From assembly GCA_934045905.1 (NCBI GenBank), contig OW203768.1, positions 19,110,770 through 19,174,769 on the forward strand: 64,000 bases of DNA. The letters are read 5' to 3'. Below are positions 12,314 to 22,549 of the stretch, piece after piece. Source of the stretch: Leuctra nigra. Its lineage: Eukaryota; Arthropoda; Insecta; Plecoptera; Leuctridae. The stretch's first letter is position 1; every line of letters begins with the position of its first letter. A program made the translations under genes and the position numbers. The notes under the pieces are model-generated. The model ran no database searches and was not told the origin of the DNA. It saw only the letters and a list, made by a program, of their open reading frames with translations.

Positions 12314-12629
12314 TGACGTCAGATGCAACCACCCTATACATGAACATAGCTTTTGACGTCACAAATAAATACTGTCATAAAATCTAGTTTTAAGTGCCAG
12401 GGGCCAGATTCACAAAAAGTATTATCTCCTAATATGTACTATCTTTGGTATTATCTCATGGTGTTTTTGGTATTAAATCAAAAGATAATAAGTATTAGCA
12501 GATAATACTTTTCGTGAATCCAGCCCCAGAATTCTAACGGTTGTCAACAAATCACAATCTGCATTTTCACAATATTCTAAACGTTTTGCCTTGAAACATA
12601 AACATAATACAGCTCTTAAATTGACGTCA
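12314..12629 (+). promoter_or_regulatory. Three perfect TGACGTCA (CRE/ATF) palindromes in the intron
   Basis: TGACGTCA occurs at 12314-12321, 12354-12361 and 12622-12629, the first two 40 bp apart. The last two share the following ACA(A)ATAAA-ACTGTCAT context, so one arose by local duplication flanking the MITE at 12400. CREB/ATF-type bZIP proteins bind this sequence. Regulatory use is inferred. Confidence 0.4.
12400..12527. mobile_element. MITE with 28-bp inverted ends (128 bp), in the intron
   Basis: Ends begin GGGGCCAGATTCACAAAAAG on the left and read CTTTTCGTGAATCCAGCCCC on the right, pairing with two mismatches and continuing through AGTATTATCT/AGATAATACT. The centre repeats TTTGGTATTA. 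No frame. Confidence 0.85.
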
Positions 12630-13074
12630 CAATAAACACTGTCATAGAAAATGACTGCTTATTTAACAAATTGTATAGCTAGAATTATCTTAACGGAATA
12701 TCATACGATGACTTCCACATTTTCACATTATAGAGACAGTTTTGCCTCAGTCATACTTGATGGAATGTTTTTACAGCCCGTACTTTTTTCTTTCAAATTA
12801 CACAGAATATAGATCGTATTCCCATGGTCATGGTTTGTTTTTATTTTTTCGTGGCAGGGTGCAAAAAGACACTTAAATTACTCCAGTTTCACCCTCTGCA
12901 ACAATGGTAAAAGCAATTTATTTTAATTTTTCAAATCATGGAGAAGCCGATTTATCCTTAATCTGTAACCAGTCAAACTGAAGACAATCAGACAAACCGT
13001 TTTAAAAAACGGACCGACTTGGTTGATTTTTGTGGTTTTCAATATTTTAACTCAAATATTTTATGAAATATTGT

Positions 13075-13288
13075 ATACACTCAACAAATCATAAAACTGT
13101 ATTTGAACCAAACGGATTGGCTGAAAAAATGTGATTACAACATCCGATAAAGTATCTACTAATTCGTCATCTACCTCTAGTAGTTGAGCTCTGATTTCAT
13201 TGACAATAACAAGGATTGATTGTCAATGAACCTGACCAGCAGCCAATCCGTTTCATTCAAATACCGTTTTATGATTTGTTGAGTGTAC
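13075..13288. mobile_element. Fold-back MITE family B, copy 2 (214 bp)
   Basis: Inverted ends ATACACTCAACAAATCATAA and TTATGATTTGTTGAGTGTAC. Interior landmarks AAACGGATTGGCTGA, CATCCGATAAAGT, CTAATTCGTCAT, AATAACAAGGAT, GAACCTGAC and GCCAATCCGTTT occur in the order seen at 4576-4792. In the homeobox intron. Confidence 0.85.
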
Positions 13289-13339
13289 ATCTGAATTGTC
13301 CATTCCTGCGAGTATTTTCGACTTTTAACATCACATTGT

Positions 13340-13640
13340 CACGTGGTATAGAGTCCTCGATCTTCAACCTATGAACAGAAACCGTCACAAGCTGCATTTA
13401 GCGCTGTGGGACGGTAAATCATGTCACATGTCCCCCGAGGGAGGTCGTTAGTGGACCATTATCATGGCTAAATGTCGCTAAACGAGCCCTAATTGTCCCC
13501 TTGCTGGTGGCACATGAATATTACATCGAGCCAGGGGGGGGGGGGGGTAATGGTAACCCCCCAGTGGTTTCTAGATGTCACATGTGCTAGTTCATAACGT
13601 GCTGATCATGGCTTCACAGGATTTACTCTCTGAGATGCTG
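13340..13640. other. Intronic higher-GC island (candidate enhancer)
   Basis: Non-repetitive stretch directly after MITE family B copy 2, with GGGACGGTAAATCATGTCAC, CCCCCGAGGGAGG, GGTGGCACATGAATATTAC and a poly(G) tract near 13535-13548. Function inferred from composition and location. Confidence 0.3.
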
Positions 13641-13741
13641 TGAATAATATTTAAATGTAATCTGATCTCGACTGTACCGCAAAGAGAGTAGAGAACCAAT
13701 AGCTATAGAGGCTCGATTTATTTGGGTTTTAATTCTCTTTA

Positions 13742-14147
13742 AACAGTTTTTGACAACTTTAATTCTGTTCAAATGCTATATAAACATATACATATGAAGC
13801 CTTTTTATGTAGATTGTTTTAATGTTATCTTATAATACCGCTTTTAATTATATTTCCCTCAAAAGTTAAAATTTTTGAAAAAAAATACCAAAAACCTAAA
13901 CGAACTTGGAATTTTGACAATAAAGTGTGTCAATGCATCAATGACAATGAACACTTTAACAGTTTTTGACAACTTTAATTCTGTTCAAATGCTATAAACC
14001 AGACATGTGGAGCCTTTTTACGTAGTTTGTTTTCATATTTTCTCATAATACAGATAATTTCAATTTATAATTCCCAAAAAATTTAAATTATATTGAAGAA
14101 AATATCAAAAACCTATAGGAACTTGGAATTTTGACAATGAAGTGTGT
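13742..14147 (+). repeat. Tandem duplication, two units of about 217 bp
   Basis: Unit 1 starts at 13742 and unit 2 at 13958, both with AACAGTTTTTGACAACTTTA followed by ATTCTGTTCAAATGCTATA. Both go on to GAGCCTTTTTA-type sequence, a C/T-rich segment, a run with CAAAAACCTA, and end in ACTTGGAATTTTGACAAT plus AAGTGTGT. Divergence is moderate. It includes the dispersed TTTTTATGTAGATT core. Confidence 0.88.
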
Positions 14148-14376
14148 GCAAGAGATTCTTGTGCACACCAAGACACTCATGGACATAATTCTGCAAACCA
14201 TCTCGACATAGTCTTGAACGATACAGATGTTTCAGATTCTGTGATGTCGTTATTTTCATCTCTCAAGGGCTCGATTGTCCTTGTCTTGTTTGACGTGTAC
14301 AAATGTTCTTAGGACGCATTTCTCATCGCTGTTTGAAAAATAGAACTGTCTGAGTTACCTTGTGTTAGAGTACGTA

Positions 14377-14590
14377 TGCTGCATCACAGACGTAGAAGGA
14401 CCGATGTCCATTGTCGCGATTTTGCTTTGCTCACTTTTGGAATCATGTAATGATGTCAACAAAATACAGTTATATTGAAGTATTCTCTTTCAAATGTCAC
14501 CATTTAAAAAATAAGAAGGAAAAATAAATTTTTTTGAGCTCTCCTCAAGAATCATTGAGATGGACATCGGGCCCTTTACCTCTTACGAAA
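14377..14590. mobile_element. Fold-back element family C, copy 2 (in the intron)
   Basis: Left end GACGTAGAAGGACCGATGTC and right end GACATCGGGCCCTTTACCTC pair imperfectly. The interior shares GCTCACTTTTGGAATCATGT and TCCTCAAGAATCATTGAGAT with other members. Confidence 0.65.
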
Positions 14591-14674
14591 TGTAACTAGT
14601 TGATAAGCGAGCACCGATACGCGCAAAACCTCCAATCAAACACGTCAATCAAAGATAACTCCTCACATTATTTT

Positions 14675-14818
14675 ATACACATTAAATTTGATTGAGTGAA
14701 AATCACTCAAAAATGATTTAAATCCACTCAAAAATGTTACGAAACTGTTCCAATTTTTTGAGTGGATTTAACTCATTTTTTTTTTAGCGATTTTCACTCA
14801 ATCAAATTTAGCGTGTAT
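14675..14818. mobile_element. Fold-back MITE (144 bp), in the intron
   Basis: The two halves pair through TGATTGAGTGAAAATC/GATTTTCACTCAATCA and AAATCCACTCAAAAA/TTTTTTGAGTGGATTT with short interruptions; outer ends are ATACACATTAAATTT and AAATTTAGCGTGTAT. Confidence 0.85.
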
Positions 14819-15079
14819 AGCTGTAATACACTGTTAGTCCTTTTTTATTATTTTTTATTTACAAGACAATATAATGTTTAATGTGTATTATTATAGACAT
14901 AATTTGCGTTAGCAAACAATATTTAACAAATACCAACTACAAGTGAAAACTAAAGAAAAACTTGAAAAGAAGTGAAAACAACACTTCTAGAATTTTTGAG
15001 TGAATGCAAGAAAATAATTTATAAATATTTAGATGAGATATTTTAGTCAAAACATTCTGTACTCCTGAACAAGTGAACA

Positions 15080-15330
15080 TAACATTGATATCACCTCCTG
15101 AACTCCCTCCTATCATGTCCCTCCCTGCTCTGTGATTGGTGGGAGATCAGGTGCTCTGGTTCCCATCACATGCCATCCGAATGTGTCATCTCTTGTGCCA
15201 ACATCACGGCTACAGAATGACATCTCTTACGCACAATGCGTGGGCTAATGCGTCAACCCATGCTAAATGTCCGCCATGATTTACACTGCAAGGGATGAGA
15301 CGGGGGATGATTTGTGTTGGTGGAAGAAAG
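15080..15330. other. Intronic higher-GC island (candidate enhancer)
   Basis: High-complexity stretch with CCCTCC/CCCTGC motifs, GTGATTGGTGG, CACATGCCATCC and GTCCGCCATG. GCCAT is the core of Pho/YY1 sites and occurs twice. Not repeated elsewhere in the window. Enhancer or Polycomb-element function is inferred. Confidence 0.3.
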
Positions 15331-16139
15331 AAGTGTGTCTTTGTCGTTACAATGTTTTGATGTGAGCAGGGAAAATAGGGGTATATGTGAGCAGGAGCAC
15401 GTGTATCTAAACCAAACCATTTTTCCTCATTCAGTTGTTTTCAAAATTAGCAAATCTGAAAAAATGTCATTATGATTCATGAATAGCATTTTTTCACTTA
15501 ACTCCTAATAAATTCAGACATATTATTTTTCTAACTTTTTCGTAAAAATTGTTCCCATTTTTGCCATTTTAGGTAATCAATCAACAATGAAACTAATCGA
15601 CCATTTATATGTAATTTCAAATATGTGATTGATTAGACCTTCGGATGTAACAATTTCGTAATAAAGGAGTCACAATAATTTAAAAAACGTAGAATTTAAA
15701 TCAATCTTTGCAAACCCTTTCTTGATTTCATCTAAGTAGAGCATTAACTTGAGTTTTAATTGTTATTTTATTACAGCTATAATTATATAGCTTTTCTGTT
15801 ATATTATAGTGAAAAAAAATTTATACATAGTCACTTCTATATCTAAGAGAGAAAGGGAATAAAATATACAAAATCACTAAATATGCAACTATATATACTG
15901 AACCATACCATTCATATATCAGACCCAAGACTGGATCCCATTTATGAAGATTCCATTCCCCTTCTCTTGCAGTAGTATCGAGTGTTTTTAAATGTTTTAG
16001 TCACAATTGATGAGATCATTCGAACTCGAGATCGCACCAATCAAGAAAACATCATTCGGAAGTGGTCTTCAACAATGGCCCATCAGTCCTGCTAAACTAC
16101 TACAAGATAAGATTGTGACATTAACCAAACAAACTCTGT

Positions 16140-17010
16140 CGATTGCCTCCATTGTTTAGACTCGCCTCGCTCATCAACGAGTTAAAACCCTTGTGTTATT
16201 CTCACAGTGATTGAAGTGTGGTTGAGCTCATGTCAAGGCGGCGGTGAGTGGGATATTTCAACGCACATAGAGTCGGTAATGATAGTGTAGAAACACTGCC
16301 GTTAGCTCAGTTTCGTTAACTTTTCAGTTTATGCTTTGACGGTAACGCGGTCTATCTTATCTTCGTTGTCATTATTTTACGTTATAAAAGCTGTGATCAG
16401 AGGTCATGAAAATGTTGATTCATGTATCACGATAGTTAACAGGAATAGAACTTACAGAAAACCTTCAAACCTTTTTAAAACGCATTCGTATACTAGATAC
16501 ATGTATTAAGAATCCCTTTTATGTATATTCTATTCTATTTCCATTTCCCATAGTACAGATAGTCGTTACATATTGTTTTGTAAACGTTCTTCTTTTATCA
16601 TATTTTTTGCATTGCCATCACAACGTTCTAAAAGTTTTGAAATAAGGTAGGACGTGAAAAATTATTGGAATGTTTCAAAGTTTGAATTTTCACGGCCTCC
16701 TTAACGTCAAAGTCAAATATTGTAACAAAATTACTGTATGAAGCAACATTTGAAACGTTTTATGCTTTCGATATTTTCCGTGCATCTAATGAAAGGATTC
16801 TCGAGATAAATTCTTCCCCCCTTCCACGGACCTCAGTGCCTGTTTCTCTATTCACTCCCAGCTAAGTGTTCTTCCTCGGTGATGTTATCATGACAGAAAG
16901 CTGGAGTGTTAGTTGTCATCGTCGTCGCTGATGAGAGATGCGAGCATTAGCGTGAAGAATAGCGCCACTGTCGACCCACATTCATCAATAGCACGGACAG
17001 TGACGACGAA
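16140..17010. other. Intronic mixed region with two small GC islands
   Basis: Islands at about 16150-16330 and 16800-17010 (CGTCGTCGCTGATGAGAG, GACAGTGACGACGAAC) separated by A+T-rich DNA and a dispersed-core copy. No frame of note. Confidence 0.35.
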
Positions 17011-19090
17011 CACCAATCATCGTAAACAGAATCCAGACGAAAACCTTTTCAAACTCGAACGTTCTATTTTATCTTACTGATCAATACAGAAGCATGTTCA
17101 CTTGTGCGTTCCATCAATCGAGATTCAACGTTATCCTTTGCATCCGGAACGTTTGGAAAAAAAATCTATGGACTGGAGGGTAGTTTTTAGTTACTTCTCA
17201 TTTTGCTACAAGTTTTAAAATCTATATAGTACCTAGCAATAAAGTGTCCACTACAAACTGGTTACCTGAGTGAAGAGAAATTGAAAACTATCAAAAATTT
17301 TGTTTAGACTTTTTGTTCCCATTTTTATATTTAAAGGATTTAGGATCATTTTTAAAGGATTTTTAAAATATCTTTATCCTTTTTACTTTCAAGTCTTAGC
17401 TTTAACTTTGAGGAATTTTGAGGTAAACTCTCAGAACAATTATCTAATAGTTTGACAAAAGGTATACTTAGAACGAAATAAGTGATGGTTTGGTAATGGT
17501 GAATATTAAGAAATATATTAAAGAGAATATTTAATTTGAGGTAACAACGAGGATAAAGAACATACTAAAATAAATAACATACTTTGGGTTTTTGTCTGAA
17601 ATTGTAAGCTGTAAAGGTAGCGCAATTCATGAAAACTCTAAACATTTGAACAAAATCATAAAATCTTCTTAGCAATAAAAAGTTGAAAAGCGATTTGTAG
17701 CAAAATAAAACTGTCATAATGGGAGTATCTCAACTTGAATGTCTTCTTGTTTAAATAGACGATAATTGAATGATAATTTGAATCATCAAACGACCAGGGG
17801 TGTGAAATAAGCGAGGAAGAGGCACTGAATGACATCATCGCTTGAGATAAAAAGTTGTAGAGTTAGTGTGTGGCCATGAACCTGGGATCATATTTAATGC
17901 TCGCTCAATGAAATGCAGGAAGTTTTGAGGTGAATGGCTTAATCGCAACTTGGGGTTAGAGTTTGGTAGGTGAATGTCCTTCCTTGTGTTTAACAAAGAA
18001 AAGGAAAAGTTATAATTTTCCAAAATAGATACAAACTTTTAATGGTGAGTACCTAATGATAAAATATTCCATATTCCATTTTATTCCAATTTCCATTTTT
18101 TCACAGCTATGACTCTAGTCTATAAAATAATATCTTACCCAAACTCAAAATCTAACCCATTTCTTGGGATGCAGTTTAACGTGGGGATGAGCTTTCTTGT
18201 TTATCAGTGAACTTTTGCCAAATTAAAAACTGCTTAACTCCATAAGAAATTGATCCTTTAGATTCTAGGTAACATGCAGATAAGGTATAATTCGTAAATA
18301 GGCTCGGAGTAAAACCAAGCTATCTTGAAATCAAGTTATTCGACAATCTACTAATCAGACTTCAATGTAATTATACAGTTATTCTTTCAACTCCGCAATC
18401 TTCGTTTTCTCCCTATAAATAGAAACCCGTACTAATTCATTCTTAATTGTCAGTGCCGCGTATCAAGACAGGAAGGACATGTCTTCATGAATAACTGAGA
18501 AGAAGGAGCAGGAGATAATGTTTGGTTTGCGTGTGCTATGGCACGGCGCCTCCACTGGCCCGGCACCTCCACCGATCTCATTGACAGCATATCGCAGAGG
18601 AAGTGAACGGTTATTGTACCACCTGCGCGCGCAATCTAATAGATTACTAACGTCTTCGTCATTATAGTTAACCACCTAGTTGAAGTACACTCGGTGCAGG
18701 GGAATATTGACGCCAGGGCTAATCATGATAACGAGTAGCTAATTATATATTGTATTGTAATCTTATTTGAACAGGCCAGTGAGGTGTCATGTTTACGTAT
18801 TGTCACGTTTTTTGTTTTATTTGTTTGGCGTCATGTTTAATATCAATTATCAATTAGGGTTGAAAAAGAGAGGGGTATAGAACTAAATAGGCTCCATTTT
18901 GGGGGTACTCTGGGGTTCCATTCTGGGGCCATACTCGGAGTGTTTGAGCTTTTTGCTTTATGGCTATTTTCCCCTATAATAAATGTATTGTTTTTCTTTA
19001 AATATGTATGAGACATGTATATATTCATTGACATACCTAATACAATTTCAGCCAAACATTAGTCTGCAGTGTTTTTACGTCTGTTTTAAT
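17011..19090. other. Intronic sequence
   Basis: A+T-rich, except for a GC island at 18450-18680 with GGCGCCTCCACTGGCC and GGCACCTCCACCG, the short core also found in the minisatellites. Minus-strand frames here (17656-18675) show no family features. Confidence 0.45.
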
Positions 19091-19104
19091 TTTATGCTTT
19101 TATT

Positions 19105-19773
19105 TACTTAGGAAGTGTACTGACAAGGGATGGAAAGGTGGACAAGGAGATTGAGAGGAGGGTGTGTATGGCTGAAGGGTTTTATCAGAGTGTGAGGAAA
19201 CTGTTGTGGAACGAAGACATGCCACGTAGGTGTAAGGTACTACTGTACAAGATGTACTTTGTACCGATCTTAACGTATGCAGCAGTAACCTGGCCAATGG
19301 GAGGGAAGGAAGAAGTGAAATTACAAGGGGCAGAGATGAAGTTTTTAAGAAGTTTAGCAGGATTGACAAAACTTGACAAGGTAAGAAGTACAAAGATAAG
19401 GAAAGATCTGGGAGTGGAGGCTCTAGGTTTCAAATTGGGAAAAGAGAGGTTGAGGTGGTATAGACGATGGAAAGGAATGGCACCGGAAAGAATTCCAAGG
19501 AGGGAGGCAGAGCGAGCAGCAATTGATGGGAAAAGAAAGAGAGGAAGACCAAGAACAAAGTGGATGAATGGAGTGGTGGCGGCTGTGGAAGAGAGAGGGG
19601 AGTCGTGGATGAAGATCAGAGATGAAAAGTGGTGGGAAGACGTGGACATATGGAGAAGACTTGTAGAAAAAGTTGAGGAGGAAGGAGGAGAAGAAGTTGA
19701 AGATGGAGAAGAAGATGATGAAGATGAAGAGAATACAGAAGAAACGTCAGGCCCGGCCAGCCGGTTTCATTAA
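19105..19773 (+). pseudogene. LINE reverse transcriptase C-terminal fragment
   Basis: An open frame runs to the TAA at 19771-19773. It shows YLGSVLTRDGKVDKEIERRV, then the LLYKMYFVPILTYAAVTW block found after the palm domain of non-LTR reverse transcriptases. A basic region (KRKRGRPRTKW) and an acidic Glu-rich tail follow. The endonuclease, catalytic YADD and earlier RT motifs are missing, so the protein cannot be active. The frame is intact over about 220 codons, suggesting a fairly recent insertion. The GTG at 19138 is not a real start. Confidence 0.85.
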
Positions 19774-19858
19774 TTAGGCCCTTGTATTTACCTCCTAAAC
19801 CCACTGTAATTTGGAAAAAAAAGGATTAAAGATTATTATTATTATTATTATTTGCTTC
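19105..19858 (+). mobile_element. 5'-truncated non-LTR retrotransposon (LINE) 3' end
   Basis: The element begins inside the reverse transcriptase at the conserved YLGSVLTRDG block (near 19107) and runs through the C-terminal part of the ORF to a short 3' UTR. It ends in an (ATT)n tail near 19836-19851. Severe 5' truncation and a microsatellite-like tail are typical of target-primed LINE insertion. It lies in the intron antisense to the homeobox gene. I cannot fix the clade; RTE-, Jockey- and CR1-like elements share these blocks. Confidence 0.85.
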
Positions 19859-20466
19859 TGTGATGCCGAGTGGAGAACTATTTTATGTGGCTGTATATGT
19901 ATTGTATGGAGAGAAGAGGTATTGAAATTTTAATATCGTGAAAATGTCTACAGGGTTCATATTCAATTTTAATTTTATATAAAAAAAATCTTTTGTGTTT
20001 ACATACAAAATTAATTTATATTTAAAATTAAAAAAATGTCAATGTGGTATATGTAATACTATACATACAAGAAATATTGGAAATGTAACCCCTTATTTTC
20101 TGCAAAGTTCATTGAGCATCACAATTTAGAATTATGCAGGAGAATTTCAAAATTTGTATTGAAAACTTCAACTCTTCATCTGAAAATAATTCATCTTGAC
20201 AAAAATCCTGACGAATTTAACTATCTTCTATAATGCGTATTTTGGAACAGTTTCGAGGATTGTCGACGTAAATGATGATACCTTTTAGATGATAGCTTGC
20301 CTTGACTGCAACGTCTGAATGATGGAATGAGCGAGCCAAGTGGTCCGAGTTCGATGGTGGGGTTGGATGGTGGCTTCGGCGCTCGGGCACGCTCCGTCAC
20401 AGTCGTTACACAGACAAATGCTGGGATAGTTCCCATTAAGATTCCCTTTCATTCACTCTTGATCAT

Positions 20467-20474
20467 CACTTTCC
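20467..20474 (+). repeat. Target-site duplication (left) of the hAT element
   Basis: CACTTTCC, repeated exactly at 20775-20782 on the other side of the element. Confidence 0.88.
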
Positions 20475-20774
20475 CAGTGGTTAATTTGTAAAATAATAAG
20501 TGGGCGGACGCTCGGCGATGTCAGGGAAACATATTTGCTTATGAAAACAATGGGGGGTTTGGGGGGAGGGCCCCCCAACTTAATGCGGGTCCGGGGCGCA
20601 TAGCCCCGGGAAAATTTTGAATTTCAGGACCAAATTTGGTGCCTTTTTACGCGATGTGTACACAAATTTAAGAGAATTTTTACTTCTATGAAAAATAAGT
20701 GAGCGGACGGCGTCCACCCTGAAAAAAGAGTGAGGGGACGCGTCCGCCCTCGTCCGCCCCCAAATTAACCACTG
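20475..20774 (+). mobile_element. hAT-type non-autonomous element (300 bp) with 8-bp target duplication
   Basis: Terminal inverted repeats CAGTGGTTAATTTG and CAAATTAACCACTG are flanked on both sides by CACTTTCC (20467-20474 and 20775-20782). An exact 8-bp duplication and CAGTG ends are hallmarks of hAT transposons. The interior is much GC-richer than the surroundings, with GGGCGGACG/GCGTCCGCCC-type blocks, and has no open frame, so it would need a transposase supplied in trans. It sits in the intron about 770 bp 3' of exon 1 in gene orientation. Confidence 0.92.
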
Positions 20775-20782
20775 CACTTTCC
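20775..20782 (+). repeat. Target-site duplication (right) of the hAT element
   Basis: CACTTTCC, identical to 20467-20474. Removing the element and one copy leaves a continuous target. Confidence 0.88.
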
Positions 20783-20959
20783 AATCCAGTCCCAATGCAA
20801 ATCAGCTATAGGGACTTAGCTAGGGTGTTAGGTATAGCTTTGATTTACCTCTCGTGGTGGACCATTACAAAAATCTCTTGAATGTTTCCGACTACCTTTC
20901 AGACCTTCTTTTCAGCCTCATAAGACTGACACAGGTAAACATCAAATGTCTGATATCGT

Positions 20960-21250
20960 GTTTGATACTTTCATTATGATTACATTTTCTTTATTCTTGA
21001 GCCTTATTGTTGTCGATGTGTAATTCAATCCGATTGGGAATAAGGCTATATGTACTTATCAGGGAATTACCATTATATTATATTGGATATAGCTAATTTT
21101 CCATTATTTCCATTATTATTGTTATTCCAACCATAATAGTAACTTTTTTTTTACCATAAAATGAAATGTGAATAACTTTTTTACTGTCAAAGTAACTTTA
21201 AAAAATGGTCATACTAATCCATTAAGAAAACATAATTTTTCCGTCCTTGC
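20960..21250 (+). repeat. Direct repeat, copy A (intron side of exon 1)
   Basis: Starts at gtttgatactttcattatga and matches 22550-22835 almost throughout, with small indels. Shared blocks include the GGAATAAGGCTATATGTA region, CAGGGAATTACCAT, TTGGATATAGCT, TTATTGTTATTCCAACCATA, TTTTTACCATAAAAT and AAAAATGGTCA. The two copies lie in the same orientation about 1.6 kb apart and enclose exon 1 and the promoter-like region. No coding potential seen. Confidence 0.9.
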
Positions 21251-21334
21251 ATAAAAATTATAAATGTTCATATTGTATTATAACTATGTTTACCATAGAA
21301 TAAAAAATAGATAATACACCTATATATATACTTA

Positions 21335-21428
21335 GGCCGGGTCCCATCTTTGGATGTGAAATTCGCGCCAATGGATTCATTGGCTAACTATCAATAGAAA
21401 CTAAATCGAAAGTTGGTTATACCCGGCC
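21335..21428. mobile_element. Related MITE, copy 3 (degenerate or deleted)
   Basis: Starts GGCCGGGTCCCATCTTTGG and ends AGTTGGTTATACCCGGCC, with inverted ends like the 2302 and 10749 copies but a shorter, different interior. It lies about 120 bp inside the intron from the exon 1 donor. Family membership rests only on the ends. Confidence 0.55.
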
Positions 21429-21546
21429 TGCATTCAGGACTATGCTCGGTTTTGTTTCAATTTCTTCATGACGACTATTGCTGTTAAACATTATTCTATC
21501 ATGACGATAACATAACCATGCTGTTAGTGAAATGAAGCTGCCTCAC

Positions 21547-21928
21547 CTGAACTGGGTCTGTCCGAGTATCTGGTGCAGTACACCCACGCGGGCCAGAGGT
21601 CCGTCTTGCTGTCCTCGCCTCCAGACGTCGCCGTCGCCGCAGCCGGAGCCGGCGTAGCGACGGCCACCGGCGACGTCGGCGGCGTCTTCTCCTTGCTCTG
21701 CACCTCGTGCGGTCTGAACAGGCGACATATCGGCGTCACCTGTCTCCTTATCACTTGCTTCGTACTGATAACAGCCTCGCGTCCAAAGTCCTGTCGCAGG
21801 ATGTTCGAAACGGAAAAGGCCAACGGCGGGGTCGGACTCTTGGAGGAGATGCAACCCGGACCCGGACTCGAGTCCGGCCCGGGGCTCGCGCCGCTGCTCG
21901 GACTACACCGGTCTGTTTCTAGCGCCAT
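21547..21928 (-). CDS. en: engrailed/invected-family homeobox gene, coding exon 1 (N-terminus, EH1 and EH2)
   Basis: First coding exon of a nuclear segment-polarity transcription factor of the engrailed/invected family. The ATG is at 21928; the frame extends upstream only as a GTG. The exon encodes residues 1-127 plus one base. Residues 36-49 ([14 protein letters not shown]) form the EH1 motif, which in this family recruits the Groucho corepressor. Residues 111-128 ([18 protein letters not shown]) form EH2, the tryptophan motif that contacts Exd/Pbx. Between them is a basic stretch and a Pro/Ala/Thr-rich linker. The exon ends at a good donor (g|gtgagg, intron from 21546), exactly where engrailed genes carry their conserved intron. 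The paralogue is uncertain: homeodomain residues lean towards invected, but I found no Arg-Ser microexon, so the symbol marks the family. The N-terminus is short compared with fly Engrailed. Confidence 0.95.
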
Positions 21929-22089
21929 CACGTGGTTTACACTTCACATCTTCGCAATCAACTCGTCAAACTGACGGCGACACTCGCATGGAGGTTAGAT
22001 AAGTATAGTCCAACACAAGACCTGCCTCCTAACAAATAACAAGTCTTAATCCTTACTGCACAAATCCTGACAAAATCCATGCAACTCTA

Positions 22090-22290
22090 TTAAACATTAC
22101 CCTGCGTTGACGACGCCCCCCCTTCGGTCGTCTCTCTCACCCTCTTGACGACGATCTATACCTCCATCTCACTCATACCACCGGCCAATCACAATACACG
22201 CCTTTAATGTCCAGTGACCAATAGGAAACTCTTTTACAAACCTGTTAGGAGAAGTGGGCGGGGTTTAAATGTCCTTCCTGATTGGTTGAA
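22090..22290 (-). promoter_or_regulatory. Candidate promoter of the engrailed-family gene
   Basis: This GC-richer, non-repetitive stretch lies 160-360 bp upstream of the ATG. Read on the minus strand it contains CCAAT/ATTGG boxes (near 22184-22190, 22209-22214 and 22280-22286), a GC box (CCCCGCCC, near 22256-22263) and a GAGAGAGAC stretch near 22130-22137 that could bind GAGA factor. There is no clear TATA box. Position and composition fit a developmental promoter; the start site is not determined. It lies between the two direct repeats that bracket exon 1. Confidence 0.5.
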
Positions 22291-22549
22291 GAGAACGATG
22301 AAGATGTATGGACTGGAAATATTCGGTTGTCTCACTCTACCAGATTGGGAGGTGGTATAAGGTGGTCTCTGTCTGACGCAAGTAAGATTGAGGCATTGAT
22401 TTTAATGTCCCCCTGTGCGATGTGTATTTGAGACTTTATGACTTTGTTATATGCCTGCTGTCTGTACCTATGTAATCATTACCTGATACCTTCGCTTCAC
22501 TTGGATTGGCTTTGTGTCCTGCTATTATTATTGGATACCCGCACCTTTA

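Larger units (their letters stand above)
11681..21546 (-). other. Intron of the engrailed-family gene (9,866 bp, phase 1)
   Basis: GT (21546-21545) and AG (11682-11681) borders join exon 1 to exon 2 in phase 1 and rebuild SSG-PRSRR, so the intron is well supported. It holds a 5'-truncated LINE, a hAT MITE, several fold-back elements, a local tandem duplication and several non-repetitive, higher-GC islands listed separately. The invected-type 6-bp microexon adding Arg-Ser after SSG would read ag|G-N-Arg codon-A|gt on the minus strand. Reading the intron for that pattern I found no match with an Arg codon. Confidence 0.9.

Noticed and set aside
15104..15109. Possible 6-bp microexon (ag|GAGGGA|gt on the minus strand)
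   Set aside because: It would encode Gly-Ser and not the conserved Arg-Ser, and the flanks are poor splice sites (no polypyrimidine tract, donor gttcag).
21543..21974. Other frames of 71-133 codons overlapping exon 1 on both strands
   Set aside because: Shadows of the GC-rich exon; only the frame with EH1 and WPAW motifs matches a family and ends at a fitting splice donor.
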